Origin: a virus
Direction: 5' to 3' (one strand)
Virus record (IMG/VR): IMGVR_UViG_3300030108_001889
Span: 1-27,430 of that record
DNA: 27,430 bases
In this document: positions 1-8,354 of the stretch, in pieces
How positions within the stretch are numbered: the first letter of the stretch is position 1
Layout: every line of letters begins with the position of its first letter
The notes under the pieces: generated by a model
Told to the model about the DNA's origin: nothing
Seen by the model: only the letters and a program-made list of their open reading frames with translations
Databases searched by the model: none
Position numbers and translations under genes: made by a program

Positions 1-71
1 TGCATGAGTTGATGGATGCACTAAGAAGATTAGAAGATAAGTTAGACAAAGTATTGATGGGAAGTAGATAA
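1..71 (+). CDS. Partial gene, C-terminal end of an upstream structural-module protein
   Basis: An open frame runs in from the left edge and ends at the TAA at 69-71, which overlaps the next ATG as TAATG. The visible tail (HELMDALRRLEDKLDKVLMG and two more residues) is charged, leucine-spaced and probably helical. The start lies outside the window. No family can be named from 22 residues. Its position and coupling suggest a virion or assembly protein. Confidence 0.55.
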   Translation, partial: HELMDALRRLEDKLDKVLMGSR

Positions 72-1999
72 TGGCAAGATTTGCAGGATTTAAACCCGAA
101 GGAATGAGAAAGATAGCCACTAAAATGGGTTATCAAGGCTCTATGGATGACTTCGATAATTACTTACAACAAAACCCTGAAAAGAAAAGACAGATGATTG
201 TCTATGAATCTATGGCTAGACAGATGGCTAAAGGTGGCGTTGTTAACATGCAAGTTGGAGGAACTACTCAAGCAGATCCGAGACAATTACCACAAGCAGA
301 TGTGCCTTCCCCACCTACACAATATACCCCTGATACTGGCATAGGTGATGTTTTTACTGATAGAGCACAAAACCCTGCATTACCTCAAGGTGGTGTAACT
401 ATACCTGTCGGAACACAAATAACACAAGATCAACTTTTAGGTGGTGACTTAGGACAACTATCAGGCACAGTAGGTGTGCCTACAACTGTAGCACCAACAA
501 CAACTGCTAATATACAACAACAAAAAGACGCTAACATAACTTCTGCAGAGAGGAGTGCTCCAGCAGTAGATAGTGCTTTGGCGGCAACTCAAGCAGCACA
601 GACAACATTAGAAGACCCAAGAGCTAAAGTATTAGCGGCTCAACAAACAGCATCAAGTGTTGGTGATTTAAATGCCGCACAAGGTCAAGCTACATTATTA
701 CAAAATCCAATACAAAGACAAATAGAGCAAGGTGAGCTAGTATCGTCTACTGCTAATGCAGAGACTGCATCTAAGTATACAGAGCAAATACAAGCTGCAA
801 CTGCAACACCAACAGATCAAGCAACTGTTCAAGGACAGTTAGCTAGTCTTACTGCAAACTTTGATGCAACTAATCCACCATCATGGGCGGCAGGTGCTAT
901 TAGAGGTGTACAAGCAGTAATGCAACAAAGAGGTTTGGGTGCATCTAGTATAGCAGGTCAAGCATTAATACAAGCCGCCATAGAGTCAGCTTTACCTGTA
1001 GCACAAGCAGATGCAAGTGTGTTTGCACAATTTGAAAATCAAAACTTATCTAACAGACAGCAACGTGCTATGTTAGCTGCCCAACAAAGAGCACAGTTTA
1101 TAGGACAAGAGTTTGATCAAGCATTTCAAGCAAGAGTGCAAAATGCCGCAAAGGTTGGTGATATAGCTAATTTAAACTTTAATGCAGAACAGCAGATAGC
1201 ATTAGAGAATAGTCGTGCTACAAATACTATGAACTTAAACAATCTATCTAATAGACAAGCTCTTGTATTAGCAGAGGCATCTGCACTAGCAAACTTAGAT
1301 TCATCTAATTTAAATAACAGACAACAAGCCGCTGTACAAAACGCACAATCATTCTTACAGCAAGACATGGCTAATTTAACAAATCAACAGCAGACAGAGT
1401 TGTTTAAAGCACAACAGAGAACACAAGCATTGTTTACAGATCAAGCTGCTACAAATGCCGCTAATCAGTTTAATGCAACATCACAAAATCAAGTAGATCA
1501 GTTCTTCTCTAATTTAGCACAACAAGCATCGCAGTTTAATGCGACACAAGCTAATGCACAATCTCAGTTTAATGCAGGGCAAGTGAATACAGTAGAGCGA
1601 TTTAACGCAGAGATAAACAATCAACGTGATCAATTTAATGCACAAAACCAATTAGCAATAGCACAGAACAACGCAGTGTGGAGGAGAGAAATTGCAACAG
1701 CAGATACAGTCGCTGTAAACAGAGCAAATGAGTTGAATGCAAACGCAGTTCTTGATATATCTAAAGAGGCATACGATAACCTATGGTCTCACTATAATGA
1801 CACTATGGAGTGGGCATGGACATCTGCAGATAATCAGTTAGATAGAATAAATAGATTAGCTGAAGCAGAGCTTAGTGCAGACATAAGAAAAGAAGTGGCG
1901 GCAATGGAGTCAAGTTCAGCAGCAGGTGGTGCAGTGGGTAATTTAATAGGCACATTAGGAGCCGCAGCTATAAGTAAAGGATTATTTGGTGGAGCATAA
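71..1999 (+). CDS. Large Gln/Asn/Ala-rich structural protein, probably an internal virion (ejection) protein
   Basis: This 642-residue protein is extremely rich in Gln, Ala and Asn and poor in Cys. Residues 60-145 are Pro/Thr/Gly-rich and probably flexible. Residues 150-550 look like long amphipathic helices carrying repeats: NLSNRQ-like units at about 325, 391, 413 and 435, then QFNA units at about 466, 488, 499, 510 and 521. The C-terminus (about 617-642) is a Gly/Ala-rich hydrophobic stretch with small-residue spacing that could insert in a membrane. Podoviral ejection proteins share this general make-up, but I see no catalytic motif and no certain family match. It heads a chain of coupled structural genes. 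Ejection protein is an inference from composition and neighbours; a tail-associated coiled-coil protein is the main alternative. Confidence 0.85.
   Translation: MARFAGFKPEGMRKIATKMGYQGSMDDFDNYLQQNPEKKRQMIVYESMARQMAKGGVVNMQVGGTTQADPRQLPQADVPSPPTQYTPDTGIGDVFTDRAQNPALPQGGVTIPVGTQITQDQLLGGDLGQLSGTVGVPTTVAPTTTANIQQQKDANITSAERSAPAVDSALAATQAAQTTLEDPRAKVLAAQQTASSVGDLNAAQGQATLLQNPIQRQIEQGELVSSTANAETASKYTEQIQAATATPTDQATVQGQLASLTANFDATNPPSWAAGAIRGVQAVMQQRGLGASSIAGQALIQAAIESALPVAQADASVFAQFENQNLSNRQQRAMLAAQQRAQFIGQEFDQAFQARVQNAAKVGDIANLNFNAEQQIALENSRATNTMNLNNLSNRQALVLAEASALANLDSSNLNNRQQAAVQNAQSFLQQDMANLTNQQQTELFKAQQRTQALFTDQAATNAANQFNATSQNQVDQFFSNLAQQASQFNATQANAQSQFNAGQVNTVERFNAEINNQRDQFNAQNQLAIAQNNAVWRREIATADTVAVNRANELNANAVLDISKEAYDNLWSHYNDTMEWAWTSADNQLDRINRLAEAELSADIRKEVAAMESSSAAGGAVGNLIGTLGAAAISKGLFGGA
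1043..1642 (+). repeat. Coding repeats: NLxNRQ units followed by QFNA units
   Basis: Inside the 642-residue protein, four NLSNRQ / NLNNRQ / NLTNQQ units are followed by five (Q/R)FNA units at spacings of 22, 11, 11 and 11 residues. Part of the DNA is also repeated, for example cagtttaatgc recurs. The 11-residue spacing fits a hendecad coiled-coil or helical solenoid. Confidence 0.6.
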
Positions 2000-2226
2000 T
2001 GATAACAAATCCAACATTACAAATATTAAGTTCATTTGAAAAGTTAAGAATGCCTGAAACAAAGGCTGAACCAAAAGGCATGGGCATGATGACTAGATCA
2101 AGACCACCCATGCAAGACATGGATCAAGAAAAGATACCTATGATGAAAGCTAGAGAAATACAACTGCATATTAGAAATGCAAACAAAGCAAAGAAGAACG
2201 GAGAAAGCGATGGAACAATCGTTTGA
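1999..2226 (+). CDS. Small Met-rich protein of the structural operon
   Basis: The 75-residue protein starts at the ATG of a TAATG overlap with the upstream gene and ends 17 bases inside the next gene. It is rich in Met, Lys and Pro, with a MGMM segment and a charged, helical C-terminal third. There is no signal peptide, membrane segment or recognisable motif. Coupling on both sides makes it a believable gene of the structural cluster. Its function is unknown; a small virion component or an assembly helper are both possible. Confidence 0.6.
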   Translation: MITNPTLQILSSFEKLRMPETKAEPKGMGMMTRSRPPMQDMDQEKIPMMKAREIQLHIRNANKAKKNGESDGTIV

Positions 2227-2701
2227 TAGACCTATACCCGGAATGGGTATGACATTTGAGGTTGGCTCACGACCTTGGCAAACACCCCCTGAATTAACAA
2301 CTGTAGAACAAGCCACAGATTATTATGTGGAGAGAATGAATACGGATGCATTTAAAGGTCAGCTTATAGATGTTATAGAGATGGGTGTGCCTTTAGCCAC
2401 GTTAGCAAATACTATACAACTTGCTAGTGTTATGGAAGGTATACATTCTGTGGATGTAGGCATACTAATGATACCTATTATTGTAGAGTTGCTAATTACA
2501 ATAGCTGATTCTCAAGGTGCTAAATATCAAACTGGTATGGAGGGCATGGAGAACGAGAGAGCCACAGCACCTAATAGAATTATTAGTGACATGATGCGAG
2601 AACGCAACATGAAAGAAGAAGAGATGCCAATGGAAGAACCTCAAGAGATGGCACAAGAAGAACAAACACAACCTATGGGATTGATGGCTAGGAGAACGTA
2701 A
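2210..2701 (+). CDS. Structural-operon protein with a hydrophobic central helix
   Basis: I chose the ATG at 2210 because GGAGAAAGCG lies directly in front of it; an earlier in-frame ATG at 2177 has no ribosome binding site. The resulting 163-residue protein has a folded-looking N-terminal half, a strongly hydrophobic stretch (about residues 83-104, ILMIPIIVELLITIA), and a Met/Glu/Gln-rich disordered tail with repeated EEP/EEQ motifs. It overlaps the upstream gene by 17 bases and the next as TAATG. The hydrophobic segment beside large internal proteins suggests a small virion or membrane-interacting component. Family not recognised. Confidence 0.75.
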   Translation: MEQSFDRPIPGMGMTFEVGSRPWQTPPELTTVEQATDYYVERMNTDAFKGQLIDVIEMGVPLATLANTIQLASVMEGIHSVDVGILMIPIIVELLITIADSQGAKYQTGMEGMENERATAPNRIISDMMRERNMKEEEMPMEEPQEMAQEEQTQPMGLMARRT

Positions 2702-4107
2702 TGTTAGGTAAATTTTTTGGATCTGAGTTTGGTAAAGGCTTAGTTGCTGGTGCAGCTAAAGGTTTTGAAAAAGGCTTTGCAGACGATATAGAAAGAACAA
2801 AAGATAATGCAGATAGACTAGTGTTAACTGCCTATGAAGGTGGTGTTGAAGCCAAAAAAGAGTTTGACAGAGTATATAAAGATAATAGAAAAATAGTAGA
2901 TCAGATAATTGCTAACTTAGGTGGTGCAGAAGGTGCTGATAATGATGATGCAATATACGCTGCTCAAGGGCTGATTAGTGATCAAGGATTAAATGGAGCA
3001 CTAGAATACTCGACAAAATTACAACAACATTATCAAGATTATAATTATGATCCTATAAAAATGTTGCAGATGGGTAAAATAACTAATCACTCTACTCCGA
3101 TGACTGCAGACTTACTTACTAAATCAACTGTTCCTCCAATACCCACACCTAATATAAAAGAATTAGCAAAAAGTGCTGATGTAGGTATTATGAAGTTCTT
3201 TGGGGAAAAGGATTATACCGCAGGAACAATAGACACACGAGCTAAAGCACTTTTAAAAGCGAGGGGCATAGATATAAATCAAACCGATTTAAATTTACCA
3301 CCTGCCGTATCTGTTAAAATAGATCCACTAATTGCTGGGATGAAATCAAATCCCATAGATGAAAAGATTAGGCTACAAGTTATGTATGAAAATGCAGATA
3401 AAACAGATGTAGATAGGATGGCTTTAATTAAAAATATGATGAATGTTCAAAACAGCATCATAAATAGAATTAGAAAAGAGAAAGAAACAAGATTACCCGG
3501 ACCCTTAAATGACACTGAAGCAAAATATTATGGTAATTTAGCAGTTAAGGCAATGTTAGATAGGTTTAATATTAGAGCAGACTCTAATACTAGAGGTGAA
3601 TATATAATGAATAAGGTAAAAGCAGAGAAAAGAAATTTAATTTTAAAGTATCAAGGTATAATTTTAGACAAAATTAAAGAAGGTGCTGTAAAAGGATTAC
3701 TAGGAAAACAAGGTAATTTTTACACAGAAGTTATAAATTCTATTGCAAACGATAAAAATTTAGTGGTTGTAGATGGTTTGTTTACTACTGGCGATACCAG
3801 TTTATTTGAATCAAAGGACTTGGACGTATTAAACAAAGGTATTGATCCATTAAAAAAATTAGGAACATTTAAATTAGACTCAGCATCCACGGCTGATTTA
3901 TCTTCTACTGAGCTTATTACTAGAATAAAAAATGCACAAAAGGCTTCTAATTATAGTTCTAGCATGAAAGAGTTTTTAGAAAAAAGTAATGTTGGATTTG
4001 ATGCCTTAGTGGATTTAGCAAACAAGATAAAAAAAGAAGATACTACTGGGAACATGATTTCAGGTAGAGCTATGAGATTAGCTAGAGAGAGACTTGGAGC
4101 TTTATAA
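2701..4107 (+). CDS. Putative internal virion protein
   Basis: This 468-residue protein begins at a TAATG overlap. Its first 30 residues (MLGKFFGSEFGKGLVAGAAK and following) form a glycine-spaced amphipathic segment like the membrane-active N-termini of phage ejection proteins. The rest is mostly charged helices (Lys, Asp, Asn, Ile rich) with no catalytic motif. It lies between the Gln-rich protein group and the 1148-residue protein, the same place that the middle internal core protein occupies in T7-like phages. The role is inferred from position and composition, not from a family match. Confidence 0.8.
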   Translation: MLGKFFGSEFGKGLVAGAAKGFEKGFADDIERTKDNADRLVLTAYEGGVEAKKEFDRVYKDNRKIVDQIIANLGGAEGADNDDAIYAAQGLISDQGLNGALEYSTKLQQHYQDYNYDPIKMLQMGKITNHSTPMTADLLTKSTVPPIPTPNIKELAKSADVGIMKFFGEKDYTAGTIDTRAKALLKARGIDINQTDLNLPPAVSVKIDPLIAGMKSNPIDEKIRLQVMYENADKTDVDRMALIKNMMNVQNSIINRIRKEKETRLPGPLNDTEAKYYGNLAVKAMLDRFNIRADSNTRGEYIMNKVKAEKRNLILKYQGIILDKIKEGAVKGLLGKQGNFYTEVINSIANDKNLVVVDGLFTTGDTSLFESKDLDVLNKGIDPLKKLGTFKLDSASTADLSSTELITRIKNAQKASNYSSSMKEFLEKSNVGFDALVDLANKIKKEDTTGNMISGRAMRLARERLGAL

Positions 4108-7100
4108 TGGAAGGTGATTACACCCAATTCAGCCAAGAGGATTTAACTAGAGAAAATTTAATTGAAAACTCAATGTTCTTGAAGGATGCAGGTAAGTTTT
4201 TGAGAGACAGAGAAAATTTTACGTCTTTTGATCCCGAAGAAATATATGATCAATATTTAGAACACTTCAGATATCAAAATGTTAATGAGGTAACTGCTGT
4301 TAGAGATATGTATCAAGCTCAAGCCTACAAAGAAAAAGGTGATGAGGAAGGTCTATCTAGAATGGGCAGACTGATGGATACATTTGATAAACAAGATTCA
4401 GAATTTACAACAGAAACTATGAAAGATTACTTGGGTGGCATATTTAGTGCACCATCCACATACGCTGGCATGTTCTCATTTGGAGCAGCAAAAGGTGGTG
4501 CATTGGCTGCTCAACAAGGAATAAAGTTTGGAATAAAACAATTAATAAAAGATGGTGTTCAAGTTGCAGGTAAAAATTTAACTACTGGTGCTTTAAAAAA
4601 GGCAGGTAATTATTCTAGATTAAAAGCTCTAAGAGAGGGTTTTGGAAAAGGTGGTTATAAAACTGCAATAGGAGCAGGTGTTGTAGATGCATTAGGGGCA
4701 TCGGGTACTGCTGCGGCACAAGAGGAAACTAGGGTAACGATAGATCCAAGTCGTGAATTTGATATGAGTAATGTTGCATTAGCAGGTGCTTTGGGTTTTG
4801 TTCCCGGAACACTTTTAGGAAGCTATACAGGTTCAGCAAAAGCAGTGACAGCAAACACAGCAGAGATATATTTAAAAAATGCTTTAAAAGAAAATAGAAA
4901 ATTAGTACACACCTCATTTAAAAAATACACTTTAAAAAATTTAAGAGACAAGGGTGCAGTAGGTAAAATTACTAAAGAATTAAATTCAAGATTACAAAAG
5001 GTAGCTTTATCTGAAACCATCGAAAAAGAGTTAAAAGCAGGTCAAAAGCTAAAAGCAGACTTAGCTCCTGAACGTGGAACTCTTTTGAGTATTGACAATA
5101 AAATAATAGCTAATATTGCTTCAGCAGGTGCAGAAATAATAAATTTAATAGGACCTAGATCGAGTAACATAATTAAGGGTAGTGATCAAGACTTACAAGA
5201 AAGAGTCACATCTAGAATAGCTAGAGCTTTTGCAGAGCCAAATGAAAAAATTAAATCTGTGTTAACAGAACAATTTCAAGGTATATTAAAAAAGCATAAT
5301 CTAACTGCTCAAGAGTTTGGATCTTTATATGCTGCAGAAATATCTGAAGCAGGTAAAACTCTTAGAGGTGCTAGACTTGATAAAAGCGAAGTAAAAGAGT
5401 TATTTGATGAGTTAACTGAAATAGATAAAGGATTATATACTTTAGGTCGTACTACAGAGGAAGCAAGAAACAAACTATTTAAACGTGCAGATAGGGGTAA
5501 CCTTTTAAATTCTATAAATGATGGACTACAAGCATTAAATAAAACTCGTATTGGTTTAATGACAATACAGTTAGCAACCACTGTAAGAAATACAACAAAC
5601 GGATATCTAAGAAATCATATTTATGGTTTAAATAATTTAAACGCTGGTATTCTTAAAACACTTGTTGTGTCCCCAGCTAAACTAGTTGCAGGTTTCGTTA
5701 AGAATCCAACTGCGAACTTAACTGATAATCAATTAAAACAAGCAGGTGTTTTTGCCGCTAAAGAGGGAGTGGCAGATTTAAAAAACTTTTGGTCATCTTT
5801 AATAATGAAAGACATGGTTTTAGGATTACAAAGCGAGGACACTGCTGTCTTAGTGAAAATGTTTAAAGACAAAAATTTAGGTAACTCTGATAAAGCATTA
5901 GAGTTATTTAGAGAATTAGGTGACATAGGAAATTCTTCAAGATTTTTGTCAATGGGAGGTAATGGCTCTATAGGAACACACAATAGTCGTTTGATGAAGG
6001 GGGCTGCTTATGCAAACTTTTTAAACACTTACAGTGATAATATGTTTAAGGCTGCTATCTTTTCTAGAGAAATAGATAAGATGATAAAAATAGATGCAGG
6101 GAACGTATTTAAAAAGAATGGCATTAAAAATTTAAAAGATTTAGTTGCAAGTGGCAACATGAGAATGGTGGATGAAAAAGCATTGGCACAGGGTATGTCA
6201 CAAGCTATGGATTTTACTTATCAAACGGGTAGATTCAGAGGCAGAAAAGGTGGATTTAATACATTAGCCGCTGCATTTATAGATGTTACGAGCACTCAAT
6301 TAGGATCTACCTTTGTCCCCTTTCCTAGATACATGGTGAATGCTTTTAGATTTGCTTATGAACATGCTCCTGTTTTTGGACTAACGGATCTTGGCACAGG
6401 AATATTAAATAGCTCTAGGATGACAGATCGAATAGCTAAACAATTCACAGGTCTTATGATGTTAACTGCTTTCTATGGTATGAGAGAACAGTTAGGAGAT
6501 GAAAATACGGGTGCGTATGAATATAAAAATCCATACGGTCATGGAACATTTGATGCGAGAGCTGCATTAGGTCCTTTTACACCTTTTGCTGCTTTAGCCG
6601 ATTATATATATAGATTAGGTAAGCCGAATGGCACTTTTGAGAGAGAATTTGGATTTAGACTACACGATAATGAAAAAGTATCTGAGAAAATAAAGATGCG
6701 AGATCTAACGAGTGCCTTAACAGGTGGTGCTTTTGGTAGAGCGGGTGTTAGTTTAGACATAATGGATGGGTTAGTTACAAGTTTAACAAAGGAATCTAGT
6801 TTAGCTGAAGATGTAAAATTATCCGAAGTAGGTGCTAGATTTTTAGGAAATTATCTTAGTACTTATACTGTCGGTGCAGGAGTTATAAAAGATATATATG
6901 CTATGGTTGACCCCGACTATAGACTTTTAACAGATAATACCGATGTAGAATTCATACCTTACATGTTGAAACAAGCCACAAGATCTTTTCCTATGGAGGC
7001 ACATGCAGATGGTGATGGTTTTTTTGAGAGACCCGCACAAACATCTCCTTATAAAGAGGGTGGCATAAGAAATCACATGCCTTTCTTTAGACAAATATCG

Positions 7101-7553
7101 GGTTTAACTCCTATAGAACCAAAAAATACTGCTCAAAAGGAATTAGATAGATTAAGGTTAGATTATGTGGAGGTAGCACCCAAGAAGTTGCAAGACCCTG
7201 AAGCAAATAGAGATGCGAGACAATACATGGGAACAGCTTTAGAGGGGTACTTGTCTGATTACATCAATAGTCCTGACTATCGAAGTTTAGATAACGATGC
7301 ACAAAAAAAGAAAGCTCTTAAAATAGAAATGGCAAACATAAAGAATGAAGCGTTAGCCTACGCTGTTGGAGCACAAGATTGGGATACTTCAGAGGATATA
7401 ATAAGAAAGAATAAAGCACGTTTCTTTAGATTAAGAAGTTTAGATAGAGAGATAATAGAACGAGAGTGGAGAAAAAGAAATCCGGGAATGGACATTGAAA
7501 TGGATGATTACGGTGAATTGCTAGAGGTGGGTGAAGATATGGGTCTAATTTAG
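4107..7553 (+). CDS. Very large internal virion / DNA-ejection protein
   Basis: At 1148 residues this is the largest gene in the window, and it starts at a TAATG overlap. The N-terminal 120 residues are acidic and soluble. Residues about 120-260 are Gly/Ala-rich with several weakly hydrophobic segments (for example GALGFVPGTLLGSYTG). A middle part contains QLATTVRNTTNGYLRNHIYG and a long helical region. The C-terminal 200 residues are highly charged. Size, last place in the structural operon and glycine-rich membrane-like segments fit the gp16-like ejection proteins of podoviruses. I found no lysozyme or transglycosylase catalytic motif. Its stop codon TAG overlaps the stop of the converging gene. 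Confidence 0.85.
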   Translation: MEGDYTQFSQEDLTRENLIENSMFLKDAGKFLRDRENFTSFDPEEIYDQYLEHFRYQNVNEVTAVRDMYQAQAYKEKGDEEGLSRMGRLMDTFDKQDSEFTTETMKDYLGGIFSAPSTYAGMFSFGAAKGGALAAQQGIKFGIKQLIKDGVQVAGKNLTTGALKKAGNYSRLKALREGFGKGGYKTAIGAGVVDALGASGTAAAQEETRVTIDPSREFDMSNVALAGALGFVPGTLLGSYTGSAKAVTANTAEIYLKNALKENRKLVHTSFKKYTLKNLRDKGAVGKITKELNSRLQKVALSETIEKELKAGQKLKADLAPERGTLLSIDNKIIANIASAGAEIINLIGPRSSNIIKGSDQDLQERVTSRIARAFAEPNEKIKSVLTEQFQGILKKHNLTAQEFGSLYAAEISEAGKTLRGARLDKSEVKELFDELTEIDKGLYTLGRTTEEARNKLFKRADRGNLLNSINDGLQALNKTRIGLMTIQLATTVRNTTNGYLRNHIYGLNNLNAGILKTLVVSPAKLVAGFVKNPTANLTDNQLKQAGVFAAKEGVADLKNFWSSLIMKDMVLGLQSEDTAVLVKMFKDKNLGNSDKALELFRELGDIGNSSRFLSMGGNGSIGTHNSRLMKGAAYANFLNTYSDNMFKAAIFSREIDKMIKIDAGNVFKKNGIKNLKDLVASGNMRMVDEKALAQGMSQAMDFTYQTGRFRGRKGGFNTLAAAFIDVTSTQLGSTFVPFPRYMVNAFRFAYEHAPVFGLTDLGTGILNSSRMTDRIAKQFTGLMMLTAFYGMREQLGDENTGAYEYKNPYGHGTFDARAALGPFTPFAALADYIYRLGKPNGTFEREFGFRLHDNEKVSEKIKMRDLTSALTGGAFGRAGVSLDIMDGLVTSLTKESSLAEDVKLSEVGARFLGNYLSTYTVGAGVIKDIYAMVDPDYRLLTDNTDVEFIPYMLKQATRSFPMEAHADGDGFFERPAQTSPYKEGGIRNHMPFFRQISGLTPIEPKNTAQKELDRLRLDYVEVAPKKLQDPEANRDARQYMGTALEGYLSDYINSPDYRSLDNDAQKKKALKIEMANIKNEALAYAVGAQDWDTSEDIIRKNKARFFRLRSLDREIIEREWRKRNPGMDIEMDDYGELLEVGEDMGLI

Positions 7554-7798
7554 GTAGCAAATGCTCTCAATATACCCATCATGAGGGCGGCACAAGCAAC
7601 CCCATTTAATACTAATAATGCTCGATCATGCCAAAGATAAGCCATGACAGTTAAACAACCAGTGCCTACGCAGGAGGATACTAAATCGTAGAGGGGAAAC
7701 ACACCGACTGCTCTGCAGACTATCCCTGACATGATGAACAATGACCCTATCCATTTTAAATACCAAGATAGGTCATAAGTTGGAGTTATTTTTTGCAT
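7550..7798 (-). CDS. Small three-helix membrane protein (DUF6552-like; holin candidate)
   Basis: The 82-residue protein has three hydrophobic segments (about residues 15-33, 36-54 and 60-80), short loops and a soluble N-terminus. The pattern YDLSWYLKWIG ... WHDRALLVLNGVA resembles the small marine phage and alphaproteobacterial proteins I remember as DUF6552; that name is from memory and should be checked. It is the last gene of the leftward operon, and its stop (TAA, 7550-7552) overlaps the stop of the converging structural operon. Size and topology would suit a class I-like holin, but it is about 12 kb from the hydrolase gene, so this is only a possibility. Confidence 0.8.
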   Translation of the reverse strand: MQKITPTYDLSWYLKWIGSLFIMSGIVCRAVGVFPLYDLVSSCVGTGCLTVMAYLWHDRALLVLNGVACAALMMGILRAFAT

Positions 7799-7937
7799 TT
7801 AACTCCCTTAACTTTTTTAAAGTTACTTCAGCAATAACTTCTATATCTTTTAGATTCTTTATAATCTCTTCCATTACCCTTGGAAAAGAATTCTTTTTAC
7901 CTTGCATGAATTTTTTAGCTTCGTCTTCTAGACTCAT
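7773..7937 (-). CDS. Small helical protein of unknown function
   Basis: Hand-found frame of 54 codons, starting at the ATG at 7935-7937 and ending in TGA at 7773-7775. It overlaps the upstream 72-residue gene by 23 bases and the downstream membrane protein gene by 26. The product is Lys/Glu-rich and almost entirely amphipathic helix (MEEIIKNLKDIEVIAEVTLK). It fills what would otherwise be a 117-base gap in a gapless operon, which supports it. Function unknown. Confidence 0.55.
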   Translation of the reverse strand: MSLEDEAKKFMQGKKNSFPRVMEEIIKNLKDIEVIAEVTLKKLRELNAKNNSNL

Positions 7938-8133
7938 TCCTTGTTGCCTGTTTATAATAAGCAGAGTTATAACCTCTCTGCCACTCTCTATGTTGCATGG
8001 TCTTTTCAGAGAAAGGATTAACTTTATTAAATTTAAATCCTGTCATACCTTGATTAAATTGCAACTTTAATGGGGCATCATATTTACCCAAACCTCTTTC
8101 TTGTCTACTTAGAACTTTTTTCTTTTGTTTCAT
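7915..8133 (-). CDS. Small basic protein with a WQRGY motif
   Basis: 72 residues, highly basic (Lys, Arg, Gln), no Cys and no membrane segment. Near residues 46-62 it reads MQHREWQRGYNSAYYKQ. The W/H-Q-R-G-Y core recalls a short part of bacterial ribosome modulation factor (RAHQRGYQAG), but the rest does not match. It overlaps the upstream gene by 29 bases. A nucleic-acid or ribosome-binding role is possible from charge alone; the family is not established. Confidence 0.7.
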   Translation of the reverse strand: MKQKKKVLSRQERGLGKYDAPLKLQFNQGMTGFKFNKVNPFSEKTMQHREWQRGYNSAYYKQATRNESRRRS

Positions 8134-8353
8134 TAGGTTTATCTTGTGTAGGTCGCTCCAAGTATTTTAAGATCATAGATAATCTAGCATCATACTTGTC
8201 TATCTCCTCTAACTCTTTATCTATAGAGCCTTGTATATCAGAGTGCTCCCCAATACCAACAGATGTTCTCAGATAAATTTCAACATTAGCTATGTGTTTG
8301 TTAATGTTGCCTACGTAGTAGGATTTTAATGCACTTAGTAGCATCTCTCTCAT
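8105..8353 (-). CDS. Small acidic/helical protein downstream of ribonucleotide reductase
   Basis: 82 residues, starting at an ATG with GGAAGATAAG in front, one base after the reductase stop codon. The N-terminal half forms an amphipathic helix (MLLSALKSYYVGNINKHIAN). The C-terminal half is charged (LEEIDKYDARLSMILKYLER) and ends in a Lys/Glu-rich tail. No motif is recognised. Its tight coupling to the reductase gene is the only hint of function. Confidence 0.7.
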   Translation of the reverse strand: MREMLLSALKSYYVGNINKHIANVEIYLRTSVGIGEHSDIQGSIDKELEEIDKYDARLSMILKYLERPTQDKPNETKEKSSK

Positions 8354-8354
8354 C

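Noticed and set aside
1126-1368. Minus-strand Cys/Ala-rich frame
   Set aside because: Antisense shadow of the Gln/Asn/Ala-rich repeats of the 642-residue gene.
4107-7553. Lytic transglycosylase domain in the 1148-residue protein
   Set aside because: I looked for a catalytic Glu with the usual ES and GLMQ-type motifs and found none.
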